A stretch of DNA of 64,000 nucleotides from Dioscorea cayenensis subsp. rotundata (GCF_009730915.1 NC_052482.1:21234345-21298344); one strand, 5' to 3'. Numbered from the stretch's first letter, positions 1-12,779 are shown. Notes: generated from the letters alone by a model not told the origin. Numbers and translations are program-made.

Positions 1-3000
1 CAAGATTCTCAAATAAAATGACCAAAAGCCAAGACTCAAAGTTATCAATAGCTGAAGATGTTTTTTGTTGCATGGTGGGTTCAGAATTTATATTTCCAAG
101 TCTCAAAGACCGGTCGGTGTTGGTTGATGAAGATTCTCGTAAAGCCTCATCTTCTTCAATCGAGGGAGTATCATCAGATGATATGGGTTCCAAGAGATGC
201 GCATGAATACCCAAGTTTAACATTACATCAAAAGCCCTAGTCCTGCAAGCCACCTTTGGAGAGCTAAGCATATCCTAAAACATAAACCACACAAAGAATT
301 AATAACTAGCTGTGATATTGGTCAATTAAATCTAGATGCTAAAATTATCACCTCTAGCATAAAAAGAGTCAGAGGGGCAGCAGTTCTGGAATCCATCATG
401 TACCTAAAAAAGAAAATTTGCATTTCAGACAATCATAGATTGAAAAGAAAAATCAATATAAATCAAGCATAGATATTGCAAGGGAATAATATAAATTGCA
501 TATAAACTAGTCCTACAATATTCATTTGATTTACTCATAAGATTCAAACTGCATTCTTTAGCCTATGGTTATAAACAGAGAATAACTCCTAGAGAAATGT
601 ATATGAACATAGACACAAACATATACATACATTGACCAACATCACTTCTTTATTCCAAAACAACTACTTTTAAATAGTGCACCAACTCCATTTCCAATCT
701 AAATCCTACACAAGTTTGCAATTCTATCCAACCAAATTATGTTAAAAAAATTTTAACAGCACAAGAGACAAAGGCTATGAATTGTGTGCAGTAGAATGAT
801 ACTACCAAGTACGATTAGGAAAAGAAGTTGCAAACAGTTGGGTACCATAAAAGTGAGATGTAGAGAAAATGCCTACATTCTTCATTTATCAACTAATCCA
901 GCCATTAGGAGCAGAACATTGTGCCAAAAGAAACAAGAAAATTTTTGGAGGAAAAGTAACTTGTTAGAAACAGAAGATAAATAACCTGCAACATACAAAG
1001 TTACAAACAAAAAGAAACAAGAGAGAACTTTGCCTAAGCAACCAAAGAAATGAAATTCAATAACCGAAAGCTCAGTAAGGTAAACGAGTTTAGATCCATC
1101 AAGCATACATGTCAATGACCAGTTTAATGAGGACACTGACTGCAACATCTGTAGAAGGCTGCCCACTGCGATCGGTCAATTGTGATCGGACTGTAGTAAG
1201 ATTAACAATTGTCGAAGAAATTGTGGAACAGACTTCAGCTATGACTTCAGATATTTCAGAAGAATTTAACCTCAAAGGTTGCTGTTCACTAAATGGTGGC
1301 AAAATTGTTAGGAAAAGGAATTTGGTACTGATTAAAAAAGAAATTTAGGTATACAAAATTTCAGCCAATTTAGGAAGAGTTCAATTTGCTCATGAATATC
1401 AATCTGACACATACTGGAATCTGTTTATATAGATGAAAGAGTTCAGTTAATTCATGGATTTCAATCTAGCACATAATGAAAGCTTAACAAAACTTGGCTA
1501 CACTAACATGACAATACGTATATACATATAGTTTTCTCAACAACTGGCCTAAGCAATCTAAAGATTTAGCATGTTTCATGATTTCAAAATAATTAGATGA
1601 TACAAAGAGGAAGGGCCTCAAAATTATCTGAATGATGACAGATCAAAAAGGTGATAATACTAGTGTAGCTAGAACATGGCATATGAAGAATACATTTAAG
1701 TCAAAGACAACTAAAAACTCATATAAGAGAACATGCAGAGATCAAGGACTTGATTTGGTACCTGTAGTGCCTATATTGAAAAAGTGGGCGGGCCCTTGGA
1801 CGGAAGGTGCTCTCCGGCACACTGGCCCTGGATGAAAACAAAAATCTTTAACTATATGCTACTAATCTCATGATAACACACAATTTCATATAATAAAAAT
1901 ATTCTAATTTTCAGTATTAACATATTCATGCAAGTAATGTAGAAGTAAACCATATCACACGGCCTTTTCAAGCCAAACTATAACATCTGTATATAAGAAA
2001 ATTGGAGACTACCAATGGTTTTCAAGGTTTGATATTATGGCTAGATAAATATCTTCACCTATAGAAGAAGCATCATTATCTCAAGCTTTCACAAAGTGCC
2101 CCTTCTAAATGGTATGAAAAGGAACAATTGCATGGCGTAATAACATGTGCAAACCAGCAGGTTAAATACTTGAGTGTATGACAACAGACAATTACAGGAA
2201 AAATGAAGCAAATGAGAAGTATAACTATTGTATACAAATCAGAAAGATGCACTCAAAACCAAAAGAAGAAACATAATAACACCAAAAAGCAACAGGAGAC
2301 TACCAAATTGTATGAGGCCCGGCTTTCAGGCGTTTTGAAGCAGTTATAACTTTCAAATGCATATGAGCTGATGCAAAATTAGTTGCTGTTGTAGTAGCTG
2401 AAGGCTGCAAGAGTTGCTCAATATCAGGTAAATCTTGACTACCAGAATATTTCCAGGGCTGATCCTTCGTTTTAACCTCCATGTCCCCAACTATAAGAGC
2501 TGCAGCACCAACTTCCAAGAGGCCATGTGTGCGAGTATCTTGGGGCCACATAACACCATCACTGGATCAGAAGAATAACCAATTGAGATTTACAGTGGTT
2601 ATAATACTTAGAATATATATGTAATCAACCAGTTTGAAACCTTAAAAAGAAGAACGGAGTTTAACAAACTTGGCTACCACAATGAATCAAGGCAAATAAT
2701 AAGAAATTTATAGCAAGAACACACCTCTCCCTAATGAGAGGTGATGACTGTTGCTCTCTGTCACCATTCCATCGCCATTTAAGGAGGTCGGAGATTATGT
2801 ACTTGCTATTATCTACTCCATCAACAATGTCAATTAATGAGACAGTAGAAGCCGAAGGACTAGAGATGCCTTTCCTTTCAGGAGAACTATTTACAACCAG
2901 AGGGCTTAGCTGGGAAGTAAAAGACCGGCTCAACAAACTTGACAAGCTTGGAAGTGATTGCCTTGGAACAGTTGAGCCCCCTGAAAGGGCCATAGGTTGA

Positions 3001-5699
3001 AACGAAACTTTAGGAAGATGACGTGCCACCAACGAACGGACATAATTTATGGATTTTATCAAAGAAGCAGATGCAAAATTGGAATTTGGCTTTAAAGAAG
3101 AAAAGGAATTTGAGAGAACAGATGATGTTCCAGAACTGTGGCCAAATGATTTCGACCATAACGACACCCTCTGACAGGATAAAGTTTCACACTCTACTAA
3201 GGAATTTTCACAAAAGTTGTCTATTTGCCGCAATGTTTGCACCTTTGGTACATATCTGCCAAAAAAGGCGTCATAGTACACATATGAGAAAAAACCTAAA
3301 GATTTTGTGTTTGAAACTACAAAAACAATAACAACTGAATGGCATTGAAATGCCTGGTGGGAATATAGGTACTCACCGGAGAAGATACCGCTTTAATATT
3401 GCAATGCAGCGGGAAACAACAGCAGGGCTGGCCCATGAAACAGCAGGCATTAGCATAATGCAATTGCCAATTAAGTGTAAGAAAAGAAATTCACTTTGAC
3501 GAATTTTAACAAATGTATATTTTAGCCAATGCATGAAAACTTCCATATTAGAAAAATTCCTTCATTCTTCAAATGCATGATGTCAAATATGCACATCACA
3601 CTACAGATGCTCAAGTTTCTTAACTCAGTCCTCTGTCATGTACTTCAGAAGACCGAACAATATTTTAATTTATATTAGTTCTAATGTATGCATCATTTCC
3701 ATAAAATTCATGTAGTTTCACTACAGACAGAATGAAAAGGCGATGGGCCAGACCAGCAAAAACTACCAACATTCAAAGACTAAAGCTATGTGACAGCATT
3801 AAATACCTGCGGTCCCTCTCTGCAAGTGCATGCTCAAGAAGTGCATTGTAAGCCATATCAGTTGTTAATGGATCTGCAATATAATCCTGCCAGAAGAAGT
3901 GCAAGTGTCAAAATAAATAAAACTTACTCGAGAGCATTTTTCTGATGGAACGAATATACAAACAAGATGAAGTGGTGGCATGACAAGACGAGCAGAGCTA
4001 GCTCATCAAGGATTAGGTCAAGGGGTATACAGTATAGAATATTCACCTAGAAAACATGCAGTCAGAAAGGTGCTGGTGACATACTAATCTACTTAAGGGC
4101 ACACAGCTCATGGCTCAAGCTGTTAGTGCTGGCAATTAAAAAAGCTGACTGTGATGAACCTTGCATTTAGTAGGATGAGTTGGCAAGTTGAGTCTCTGAT
4201 TACTTAAAATAATCATGGAAAGGGGGACAAATTGGAATCAACTAGATAAACTGGCTAGGAAGCCCCATAAGAAGACCAGATCTTAAAAAGTGAGGCTACA
4301 CATTTTGGTGAGAGAAACCTTCTGAACCACAAGAGAACTTAAAACATGATGTTTCATTAATATTAAACAAAAGATAATAACATAAATTTTCAAGACCATT
4401 ATGACAAAAAGGTGCAAACTAGGTGGAGAGATTAGAAAGGCATTTCCATACACACGAGTAAGTAGCACAGAAAATTAAAGAAAGTATTGCCAATACCAAT
4501 CTAATGGCTTGAGGTCAATATACCATTGGTGCCACACATCTATCTATCACACAACCATGACACATGTTATGCTGTTACTTTATTTGCCATGCAGCCAGGT
4601 CAATTGGTGGCTATCACACAGCATTTTTGGTTTGTCATATATGATCATCTCCTTTATTTGCATTCTTGCGATTTTTACTTTTGAATAACTGTCCATTGTG
4701 CGGACGATGATGTTATACACCCTCTAAATTAGAGTACATTAAATATTATCCAAAAACGCTCAGTTGGTATGAATTCAGAATGATGATATTCCATTCAAGA
4801 AGCACACGTGAGTGTAATTTCAAGCAGAACGACTAGGGTTCAGGATTTGGCGTGGATAAATTCCTTTATGTGCTCAAATATTCACCAAACATATGCTGAA
4901 TTCAGCTCTAAGGCTTTTGCCACATCACAAGAACATCTTTTTACTTCAATTATATGTGCTCAATAAACGACAATACCACGATGCTCCAACTAAAACAAGG
5001 AAGCAGTGTATTACAAGTCGAACCGTGACATCGGGAAGTACAGTTGAAACTAAACAATATTCCCAGCTCTAGATTATGCAAGCCCAAAGCAAGTAAATTC
5101 GGTGAAGTCAGACACTCTAAACCAGCTACAAGCTACAATCTCTTTCACACGAATCTCCTCCTAGAAACAATCCTTATCCTGAAATATCTAAATTTCTCAA
5201 AGTCCAACTCACGCACCAAAGATTGCCTGATTTATCCAACAACGATGTTAAGGAAATATTTATGTTGCCTCCATAGACTACTCAAAGAATTCCATCTCCT
5301 AATAAAAACGCGGTCTTCAAAACTACGACTAAATCAGAAAACCCTAAGTTCTTCAAATTCCACACCAACAGATTAAAATTAAGAACCCAAAAAAAGCGAA
5401 ACAAAAGAACAAATAAAGAACGCGAGATGAAAGCAAGAAGGCGAAACCCGGAGGATCCTAGCAGCATCAGAGGAATAGGCAGAAGGAGCACTCCCATGAG
5501 CATGAGAAGGGGAGGCGGAAAGGAAATCAGCGACGGCCCGACGGAGCGGCTCAGGCGGTTTCTTAGACAAAGGCGGTGGGCGGGCATGCCTCTGTGAGGT
5601 TCCAGTAGCACCATAGAGCTTGGATCCCGCGGGGCTCTGCAAGGGGCTGTAGCTAAGAAGGGTTCTCCGAGATCCCCGCAGCTGCTCGTCCACCTGCAT
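1..5699 (-). CDS. large conserved plant protein, 5' part (gene runs off left edge)
   Basis: Nine exons can be followed on the minus strand with consistent GT-AG junctions and phases: 5699-5448, 3886-3807, 3427-3377, 3255-2725, 2561-2304, 1827-1762, 1288-1109, 403-352 and 274-1, which is still open at the edge. They give about 580 residues. The start at 5699 opens with MQVDEQLRGSRRTLLSYSPL and precedes a Ser/Pro-rich N-terminus. The fourth exon encodes a Ser-rich stretch. The later exons look helical (SSEISEVIAEVCSTISS; DMLSSPKVACRTRAFDVMLN), as in ARM/HEAT-type scaffolds. There is no signal peptide or membrane segment. From memory the sequence resembles a single-copy land-plant protein of unknown function (the Arabidopsis At3g12590 type); I cannot verify this. 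Exon structure is well supported; function is not assigned. Confidence 0.8.
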
Positions 5700-6022
5700 T
5701 CCCGAAACCCTAGGATGGTCTCCCGGATCACCACCGTCTCCTTGAGGGTGTGAGAGGGAGTGGGCGATGGCATTCAGAGGCTAGGGTTTCGGGGGGTCGT
5801 CAGGCATGTAGAGTGGTGGCGGAGGAGTAGGAGGAGGAGGAGAGTGGGATCGTGGGATTTGGGAGGAAACCGAGGGGGAGTTCTCGGGAGAGGTGTATTA
5901 ATGGAGGGGGAGAGTTGGACCCTTACGGAAGAGGAGACACAGCTGGCAATGATGCTGATTGGGCCCCGCCTTTTGGAAAAAAAAAGCTTTTTTTAAAAAA
6001 TTTTTAAATATATATATATATA
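5700..6022. promoter_or_regulatory. 5' leader and upstream region of the left-edge gene
   Basis: GC-rich leader and promoter stretch just upstream of the 5699 start, with several GGAG/GGCGG runs and no clear TATA box. It ends in an A-rich and (TA)n tract at 5979-6022, where a candidate transposon begins. Confidence 0.4.
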
Positions 6023-6301
6023 GGGGTTGCATCATCTACGAACCATAAATCTACGAACGTTCGTATCAACCATTCGATTTTAATCGAACGGTACATCACT
6101 ATTATATCAATAATATCTATGTGCACTATTTATAAGCACAGTAAAAATAAGATGTACAGTATTTTAATTTAAACCAAAACTAAACCCAAACTAAACTGAT
6201 CAACCCATCCCTAAACCAAAATTTTGTCTCACTGTAGCACAATTAAAGTTATTGTGCTCACCGGCGGACGTTCTACGAACGTCCGCAGATGATGTTTACC
6301 C
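6023..6301. mobile_element. candidate MITE, imperfect inverted ends
   Basis: The left end GGGGTTGCATCATCTACGAAC and the inverse of the right end GGGTAAACATCATCTGCGGAC match at 15 of 21 positions, and both sit in (TA)n DNA. Further short inverted motifs (CTACGAACGTTCGTA near 6052; CTACGAACGTCCG near 6272) lie inside. Length is 279 bp with no coding capacity. Family not assigned; the target duplication is ambiguous because the flanks are TA repeats. Confidence 0.45.
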
Positions 6302-6764
6302 ATATATATAGTATATTATTAGTATAATTCAAAAAGACTTGGACTAAAGGCTCATTCACTGTGCGATATTTATATGTTTATATATATATATATATATGTA
6401 TGTATTGAAGAGATGTATGTATGTAATTTATGTCTGGTTATTGGGGAGTTCACCTCCCCTGGTTCTGGAATCAGGGAATACACCGGTTCCAGCCTATCAT
6501 ATTCCGACACATGTCCCATATAATGTTATTATATTTTTTCTATTGTAAATGGGGACACGTGTCAGGTTTTAATATGTTAGAACCAAGGTATTCCCTGGTT
6601 CTAAAACCAAGGGAGATGAGTTCGTTATTGGGATCTAGAAGTGGTAAGCAGTGACTAAAGTACCGCCAGCTTTCAAAGATTAGTGATGGTTTTAAAGAAA
6701 ATAAATAAATGATAGTAATATATATATATATATATTGTCCATGGTTTAGTATTACGTTTTTGGG

Positions 6765-7515
6765 TTCACTCGAGGAGTCTCTTCCAAAGATCAAGCTCAG
6801 TCTTGTTTTTGCGGATCCTAAAAATTTTGACTACTCTGAACAACCAGCTTTGGCAAGTAAACTAGTAGTGCCTCCTGATCAGTCAGCTCTATTATGCGAA
6901 CCAGATGTTTTTTTTTATGATGCCACTTTAGTCTCTTTAATTTCGTATCTATCCTTCCGTTAGGGGACGTTCATTTCAAGAAAAATGGGGGTAAGTGAGG
7001 AAAAATGGTCTGACTTCTTTTATTTCTGGTGTTCATTTGTGCTGAAGTGGGGGAAGTGCCACTTCGGCACTTCCCCCACTTTCGACTGAAGTGGTTTTTG
7101 AACTAGGCTCACTTCAATATTTTTTTTACTAAAGTGGGGGGAAGTGAGTTAATTTATAAAAACTTTCTTTTCACTTTTAAAATCTTTTTTTTAAAGAACT
7201 TCATCCAACACCTAAATTCTTCGATTCTATTCTCACTTTCTGACAAATGAACACAGAAGTGATATCACTTCCCCCACTTCAGAGAAGTGGCACTTCCCTC
7301 ATTTCCTGACTTCCCCTCACTTACAGTGACATGAACGGCCCCTTAGTGTTGGATGTGCTTCTTTTTTTTTTCTTTTAACAGTTATGTTTGCTCTTTATGT
7401 TTTAGCCTCAGTTTACTTTTGGTGATTCTAGTTCTTTTTTTTTTGTTTGTCTATCTTTTTCATTTTTTGTTTTTTGTTCTCGTTCTGTAATGAATCAGTG
7501 TTTTATTCATTTAAA
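6765..7515 (+). mobile_element. LINE-like retroposon relic split by a MITE
   Basis: After 6765 a short coding-like stretch (LEESLPKIKLSLVFADPK in one frame) is followed by a T-rich 3' part. It ends in TGAATCAGTGTTTTATTCAT and an A-run near 7510. The same CTCGAGGAGTC...AAG.TCAAGC.CAGT segment recurs at 27004-27060, and the same kind of 3' end recurs at 18790, 30410 and 62510. Shared 3' ends and A-rich tails are typical of 5'-truncated LINE copies. A Tourist-like MITE (6963-7342) is inserted in it. Left boundary uncertain. Confidence 0.5.
6963..7342. mobile_element. Tourist-like (PIF/Harbinger) MITE, 380 bp
   Basis: Terminal inverted repeats start GGGGACGTTCATTTC on the left and GGGGCCGTTCATGTC (inverse of the right end). 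The element is bounded by a TTA duplication at 6960-6962 and 7343-7345. A TTA target site with GGGGCCGTTCAT-type ends is the signature of PIF/Harbinger-derived Tourist MITEs. Inside, 7046-7080 is a perfect hairpin with 15-bp arms and a 5-nt loop. The motif (A/G)AAGTGGGGGAAGTG recurs in both orientations. No coding capacity. Confidence 0.85.
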
Positions 7516-8621
7516 AAACAAATTTGGGATTTTAATTTTGTTGATTTAATCATGTATTTGTAATTTGGTTATGATTAAAAAAATTTAAACTGATAAAGTA
7601 TTTTTTCGATCAATGTGGAAATGGATGTGTGTATTTGGGAAAAGAAGTATTACATGTCGAATTTTCAAATCGGTAAAGATTAGTAGAGTGCATGGAGAAT
7701 TTTTTTTATCATTAGATAAATATTTTTAATTGTGTTGTTTTTATATAAATTGTGATTTATTTATTTTAAAAATAAATAAATAAATAGAGGAAAGTTATCT
7801 ATATTTTAAAGTTTCAATAAGTACTTGGATGTGTAGGTCATAAATTATAAAATTATGTTAATATGGTTAAAAAAAAAAAAAAAGAATTTGTGTGTACAAC
7901 TCCGCAAGCAAATTTGAACTTTTATTTTACCAAAACCATTTTTTCCTCTAGGAAATAATAAATACAAGAGATATATATAAGAGAGTGTAGGCTAAAAATG
8001 AATAAATTGTTTTTTTTATAAAATATTATGCTTAAATCGAAAAATATTAACAAATCTAATGTATACGGGGAATATGTGTCTTTTGGGCATCCACATAGAT
8101 ACATACGTTCATATGCTCCTTATTTACTTAACATTAAATTTGAAAGCTAAGCAAACAAGCTCTTATTTTATGATAATGTGAACCAGAAACAGCCACAAAT
8201 CATGCTTTACAGCTGATATATGACTGGAGTTATCAAACAAAGCACAACAAAAAACAGAATAAATCAATGTTCAATCCATAATTAATGAAGTATACTTCAA
8301 AGAAATAATTAACAAACTTAGATCAGTATTTTGTAATTTCACACAAGCAATGACTTCACAAAAACATGAACAAAAAAAATCAAATGACATAACTCTTGCA
8401 CGAGATATCTATAAAGCTAAACCAGAGTGAATAATCCTTATTTTTTTCAACAGAAAAAAGAAGAAATTCAAAATTCATTCACTCTGGAATGGAAACAAAG
8501 GAAAAGTGCCAAGGCCGCCCATGTTCTCATGTGTGATACGACAAATGGCAAATCAAAAGGGTGAAAGAGTCACAAAATAAAGAATTAAAAAAAGTTAAGA
8601 ATGGAAGAAAAACTGAGAAAG
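7516..8621. other. AT-rich intergenic DNA
   Basis: No gene, RNA gene or complete element recognised. The stretch is AT-rich with several poly-A and poly-T tracts. Only short spurious reading frames are present. Confidence 0.5.
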
Positions 8622-9164
8622 AAACGATGTCAACGGGGCGGAGATTTACCGGAGGATACATTCTCCGGCTCCGCCCCCGATTTTCCACCCCTATCCCCGA
8701 CCCCGGGCCCGAACCCGAGTACGGGGATTTTTTTTCTCGTCCCCGTCCCCTCGGGGATTTTTTTAGTTTCGGGGATTCTCCGACCCCGACTAATAAATTA
8801 AATTATTATTATTATTTAATATAAAATTTATATTATATTATAAAATGCTCATAACTCAATGAAAATTACCACATGCATCTCAAATAAAACTATTATTTTT
8901 ATTTTTAATCAATTAATACTATGAAAAAGAAATAAAAAGCATATAAAAACAACCAAATTATCAACCAATAATATATATATATATATAAATTAAATATTTA
9001 TTATTTCGGGGCCGGGCCTGGGCGGGGTGGGAAGGGTATTCCCCGACCCCGGCTCCGACCCCGACGGGGAATTTTTTCATGCCCCCAATTCCGGCTCCGA
9101 CCCCGGCCCCGACGGATCGGGGAATCGGGTTCCCCATCGGGGACGGGGCTCATTGACATCTCTA
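8622..9164. mobile_element. non-autonomous hAT-like element, 543 bp
   Basis: Flanked by a perfect 8-bp target duplication TGAGAAAG (8614-8621 and 9165-9172). The ends are AAACGATGTCAA (left) and TAGAGATGTCAA (inverse of the right end), which fits the hAT superfamily (8-bp duplication, short inverted repeats beginning TAGRG). Subterminal regions are GC-rich arrays of CCCCGACCCC/GGGGATTTT motifs on both sides. The middle (8780-9000) is AT-rich. No transposase coding is visible; the short open frames here are composition artefacts. Confidence 0.85.
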
Positions 9165-9359
9165 TGAGAAAGGCCACATTTTTCCTAATAATCACAATTT
9201 TTTTTAAAAAAATACTAATTTACAGTACTGCATAAAACAGTGACGTATCTGTCTATCTGTATACCTGAAAGCCTAGATCTTCACTGCTATTGATACACAC
9301 TAGTAATCTAGTATGGGAATGAATGCAAAGAATAAAGAAAGATCAGAAGAATAAACAAT

Positions 9360-12300
9360 TCACCATCCCATCAGTGTTCTACTAATTATATCCACTGTGT
9401 AATCTTTAGTTCTGGCGTTAAATAATGTGAAGTTTGTGTTCTCATCTAACAAGAATCTGTATACCTCCCATTCCCTACCTGATTCAGTGTGTCTACCAAT
9501 TTCAGCCTGAAAAACACAATACAAAGAAATTAAATTGTTTGAACATAAGATGAGAGGAACCGGAAATATATATATATATATATACACCATGAAGATGTTG
9601 AATTTCATACCGAGAAGATGCAGATACCAAGAACCTTGAGAGCACGAGTGACATCATAAAAGACAAGAGGCCTTCCCTCCCCGCATAACTCCGCAGGGTT
9701 GGCAACCAGGAGTTCATTATCAGGTCCTCTGTTTACAAACATTACTCGTAAGGAATGTAGCATCTCTTGTCTCAGTTGAGAACGTAGTGCATTGAGCTTT
9801 TCAGGATCCACTATTTTCTTGCCGTCTCCTTTGACGATAAAAAAGTCTCCGGCAAACCTTCTTTTTTGCAGGGAGAACCTCCCATGAGCAATCTAAACAA
9901 ACGAATATAACATATCAGGAATGTAAATGCATGCTCTAGTAGCCCTGTGATTGTCAGATGAACAATTTTTTTTTTTTTAGTGTAGTTAATAGATGCATTT
10001 TAAACATTGAGATGATTGGCAGAAAACACAAACACTTATAATTTGTGAAATTCAGAATGAAAGCTTAAATTACCCGTATGTTGCAGTCCTTCATAGTCCG
10101 AAGAATGTCATAGAAGAGCCCTCTCTGGTCAAGACAATGTATTTGGAGCAAAGTATGGGAAGAGCTCAATTTATTATCAATAGTAATACTTGGGCTTTTC
10201 AGCTTCTCCAACTCAGTATTTGATCCCTGCGAACAGTCTTTGATGTTCGGCAATTCAGGGCTGAATAGCTCCTCAATAACACATGCAGGAAGGGAAGAGC
10301 ACCATTGTTGAAAATCTTCAGCCAATTGAATCTCACAACTAATAAAGGAATCTCCCATAGTAGCATGCAACATTTCACATGTATCATCTTGTCTCTTCCT
10401 AGTGTGCAAGAGCTCCCTGAAGGCCAAAATGGAAAAAATAGGAAAAATGTAAAACCAATTACACTAGAAAAATGAAATAAAATTTCATATCTTAGTTGTT
10501 AATATAGGAACCCACCACCCTAATTTTTCTATAACTCGAGTTAGAGAAAATGATTAGCTTAGGATATATACGGCTAGGGAAATCGGCTCTCATAGGTGAT
10601 GTGGGACTATAGACCAGATTAATCACTGTGTCCCAACACCCCCTGGGCCCACAGCGGATGTGGGACCCAAGATCCTAGTCACGGCCGATCGAAACAGTAG
10701 CTCTGATACCATGTTAATATAAAGACCCACCACCCTAACTTCTCCATAACTCGAGTTAGAAGGAAGAATTGACTTAGGATATATAAGGCTAGGGACATTG
10801 ACTTTCACAGGCGATGTGGGACTATGGACTAGGTTAACCACTGCGTCCCAACATTAGTACCAAGTTGAATGATGGATGAGGATACAAAAAAACCAAGCAT
10901 ATTCCATTTTTTATTTTTGCTTCCTCATGCCATTATTCTGAAAGGAAAACAAGCAAAACAAAAACTACATCTCATCCTAGCCAGACAGTAGTCGATCAAT
11001 GAAAAGACCATAATGAAACTCCATAGAAATAGTAGTGCAAAAAGCCAAAACACTAAAAGAAAAGGTCACATGATCACGCAACTTGCAAGTCAAGCTTGGC
11101 ATGATCTAGAAATGAAAAGAACAATATAACTCAAATCCACAAATTAAAGGTAAGAAATAAAATCACAATGACCACATAAACAACAACAAGAAGAAGAAAC
11201 ATACTAGTGTAAAAAGTTAACCTGACTAATGTAGTCATGATCAATGAGCTAAATTTGGAGAACACTTACATGCCATCTGTGATGAAGAAGAGGTCGATGA
11301 CTCTCCCATCTGGAGTGGTTGAGACCTTCACTCTATGAATTGAAAGATCAAGATTTCTTAGAACGCGAGTGACATCTACATCAAATTGAACAAGGGAACA
11401 TTGATATATTACACATAAAACATGTTATCCGATATAAGACAACAGATAACATGGAGCATTACCATGCAATAATCCTTTCCTATCAAGACTGAATAGCTTC
11501 AAAAGGTACACCTTAGACTTCACTGGATCCACCAAATCAATGAAGGGGATAGGGTAAGTTGGGCAGACAGATATTAATCTATTTTTCAAGTTGGTCCATT
11601 GAACAAATGTTGATGAAGAACGAGGAACGACCCAGAACACCACAAAACACCATCTTCCATCGGTGGATAAATCTAGTTGATGACAAAAAATATCAAGCAT
11701 TAAATAAAACCAAGAAAGCTGTAATTAATACATAAGCTCAGAGATTGCAATAAATGAAAAAGAAAAAGAACTACCTATATGGTTTTCTTAAACAATGCAC
11801 AAAAAAAGATATTGTCTCAACTCCTATAAAAAAAGAATCCTTTTACTTGATAAACAATGCATGTAAGGATGAATTTATTGGATTAATCACTTCTAGGCTA
11901 AATCTACCACCATTGAAAGCTAAAAGAATCTAATTCAACACTTAAATTAAAGCCTGATTCTTTTGAAGCAGAAAAGTGAGTGAAAAAAAAAAAAATCATG
12001 AAAAGGTTCAACATACATTATCTTGTTCATCTAATTATTTCCATTATTCACTGAAACACAACATCAAATTTCGCACATGTTCCCTTTTTTCCTCTATTTT
12101 CTCTCAATCCAAACACACCAATGGTTCCAAAAACTAAGTTAAAAGAATCAGAGAAACAAACAGACTATCAAAAAGAAAAATCAGAAACAATCTGCTGAAA
12201 TTAGATCAAATAAAAAGCAGGAAAATTTCTCTGCTAAATCAATCGAAAAAATCTATAAAAATAAATAAATAATAAATCACAAACACAACGAACAAAAGAG

Positions 12301-12578
12301 AAACAAACGAAATCAAACAAGACGTAAATTCAAGCAGGATTATGATACTGATGAAGAAAAACAAGATAATCAAATCAAAACCCTAAAAAATCCAAACAAA
12401 AACCCCAAATCCACAAACCTCCTTTGGTGATGAGAAGGCCAAAGTCAAGGATTATCCGGCACAAATCACACGCAAGTCCAAGCTTATCCTGGCAATTAAC
12501 AGTGATAACGCTAAGCTCAGTGGGAGATTTGCCATTCTCAATCTTCACAATGTCCTCACTATCCATGGCCATCGACAT
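9360..12578 (-). CDS. ACR9: ACT domain-containing protein, ACR9-like
   Basis: Six exons: 12578-12419, 11672-11463, 11375-11270, 10416-10074, 9892-9611 and 9506-9360. All junctions are GT-AG and phases agree, giving 415 aa; Arabidopsis ACR9 is about 411. Four ACT motifs are visible: VITVNCQDKLGLACDLC (about residue 24), LLKLFSLDRKGLLHD (about 109), LLQIHCLDQRGLFYDILRTM (about 250) and GEGRPLVFYDVTRAL (about 345). The protein ends in the family hallmark TLMGW. The STDGRWC, ELLVANP and GICIFSAEIGRH blocks are closer to ACR9 than to ACR10 as I remember them. ACR proteins are thought to sense amino acids or act as uridylyltransferase-like regulators; no catalytic domain is present. The first of three closely spaced ATGs is taken as start. 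An upstream in-frame extension is rejected because a TATA box lies inside it. Confidence 0.9.
10497..10853 (-). mobile_element. TRIM (terminal-repeat retrotransposon in miniature), 357 bp
   Basis: Two 142-bp direct repeats (10497-10638 and 10712-10853), both with TG...CA ends, enclose a 73-bp interior. The whole is bounded by a 5-bp duplication TTAGT (10492-10496 and 10854-10858). Read on the minus strand, the primer-binding site TGGTATCAGAGC (10711-10700, initiator-Met tRNA type) abuts the first repeat. A purine tract GGGCCCAGGGGG (10650-10639) abuts the second. There is no coding capacity, as expected for a TRIM. The two LTRs differ at roughly 25 of 142 positions by eye, so the insertion is old. 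It lies in the intron between the third and fourth ACR9-like exons. No 5S-like Cassandra domain is seen. Looks structurally whole. Confidence 0.9.
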
Positions 12579-12674
12579 TGGATCAAGAGGCCGCCAAGAA
12601 GACCAACCCCTTCGCCGGCGGCCTCTCGCCGCCGCCGATGATCGATGTTTATAGGTCTCGTTCGGGGCTGAGTG

Positions 12675-12682
12675 TTTATATA
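12675..12682 (-). promoter_or_regulatory. TATA box of the ACR9-like gene
   Basis: TATATAAA read on the minus strand, about 100 bp upstream of the ATG at 12578. It implies transcription starting near 12645 and a leader of roughly 70 nt. Confidence 0.65.
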
Positions 12683-12779
12683 GCAAACGATAAGCAAGAA
12701 CCACGTAATGAAAGGCAAAGTCCACGCGGCGAATCGGATTTGGATTTAGATTTGGATTAGAATTTGGATTGATGATCCT

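Noticed and set aside
5282-5773. 163-codon minus-strand frame around the first exon
   Set aside because: Different frame from the conserved MQVDEQ protein, and it begins in the leader; composition artefact.
8561-8824. Open frame with Pro/Arg-rich protein near 8.6 kb
   Set aside because: Crosses the left end of the hAT-like element and is made of its CCCCGACC repeats.
10497-10853. Cassandra-type TRIM
   Set aside because: The LTRs lack the 5S rRNA-like promoter block that defines Cassandra.
12579-12725. 49-residue N-terminal extension of the ACR9-like protein
   Set aside because: A TATA box lies within it and family members start at the downstream ATGs.
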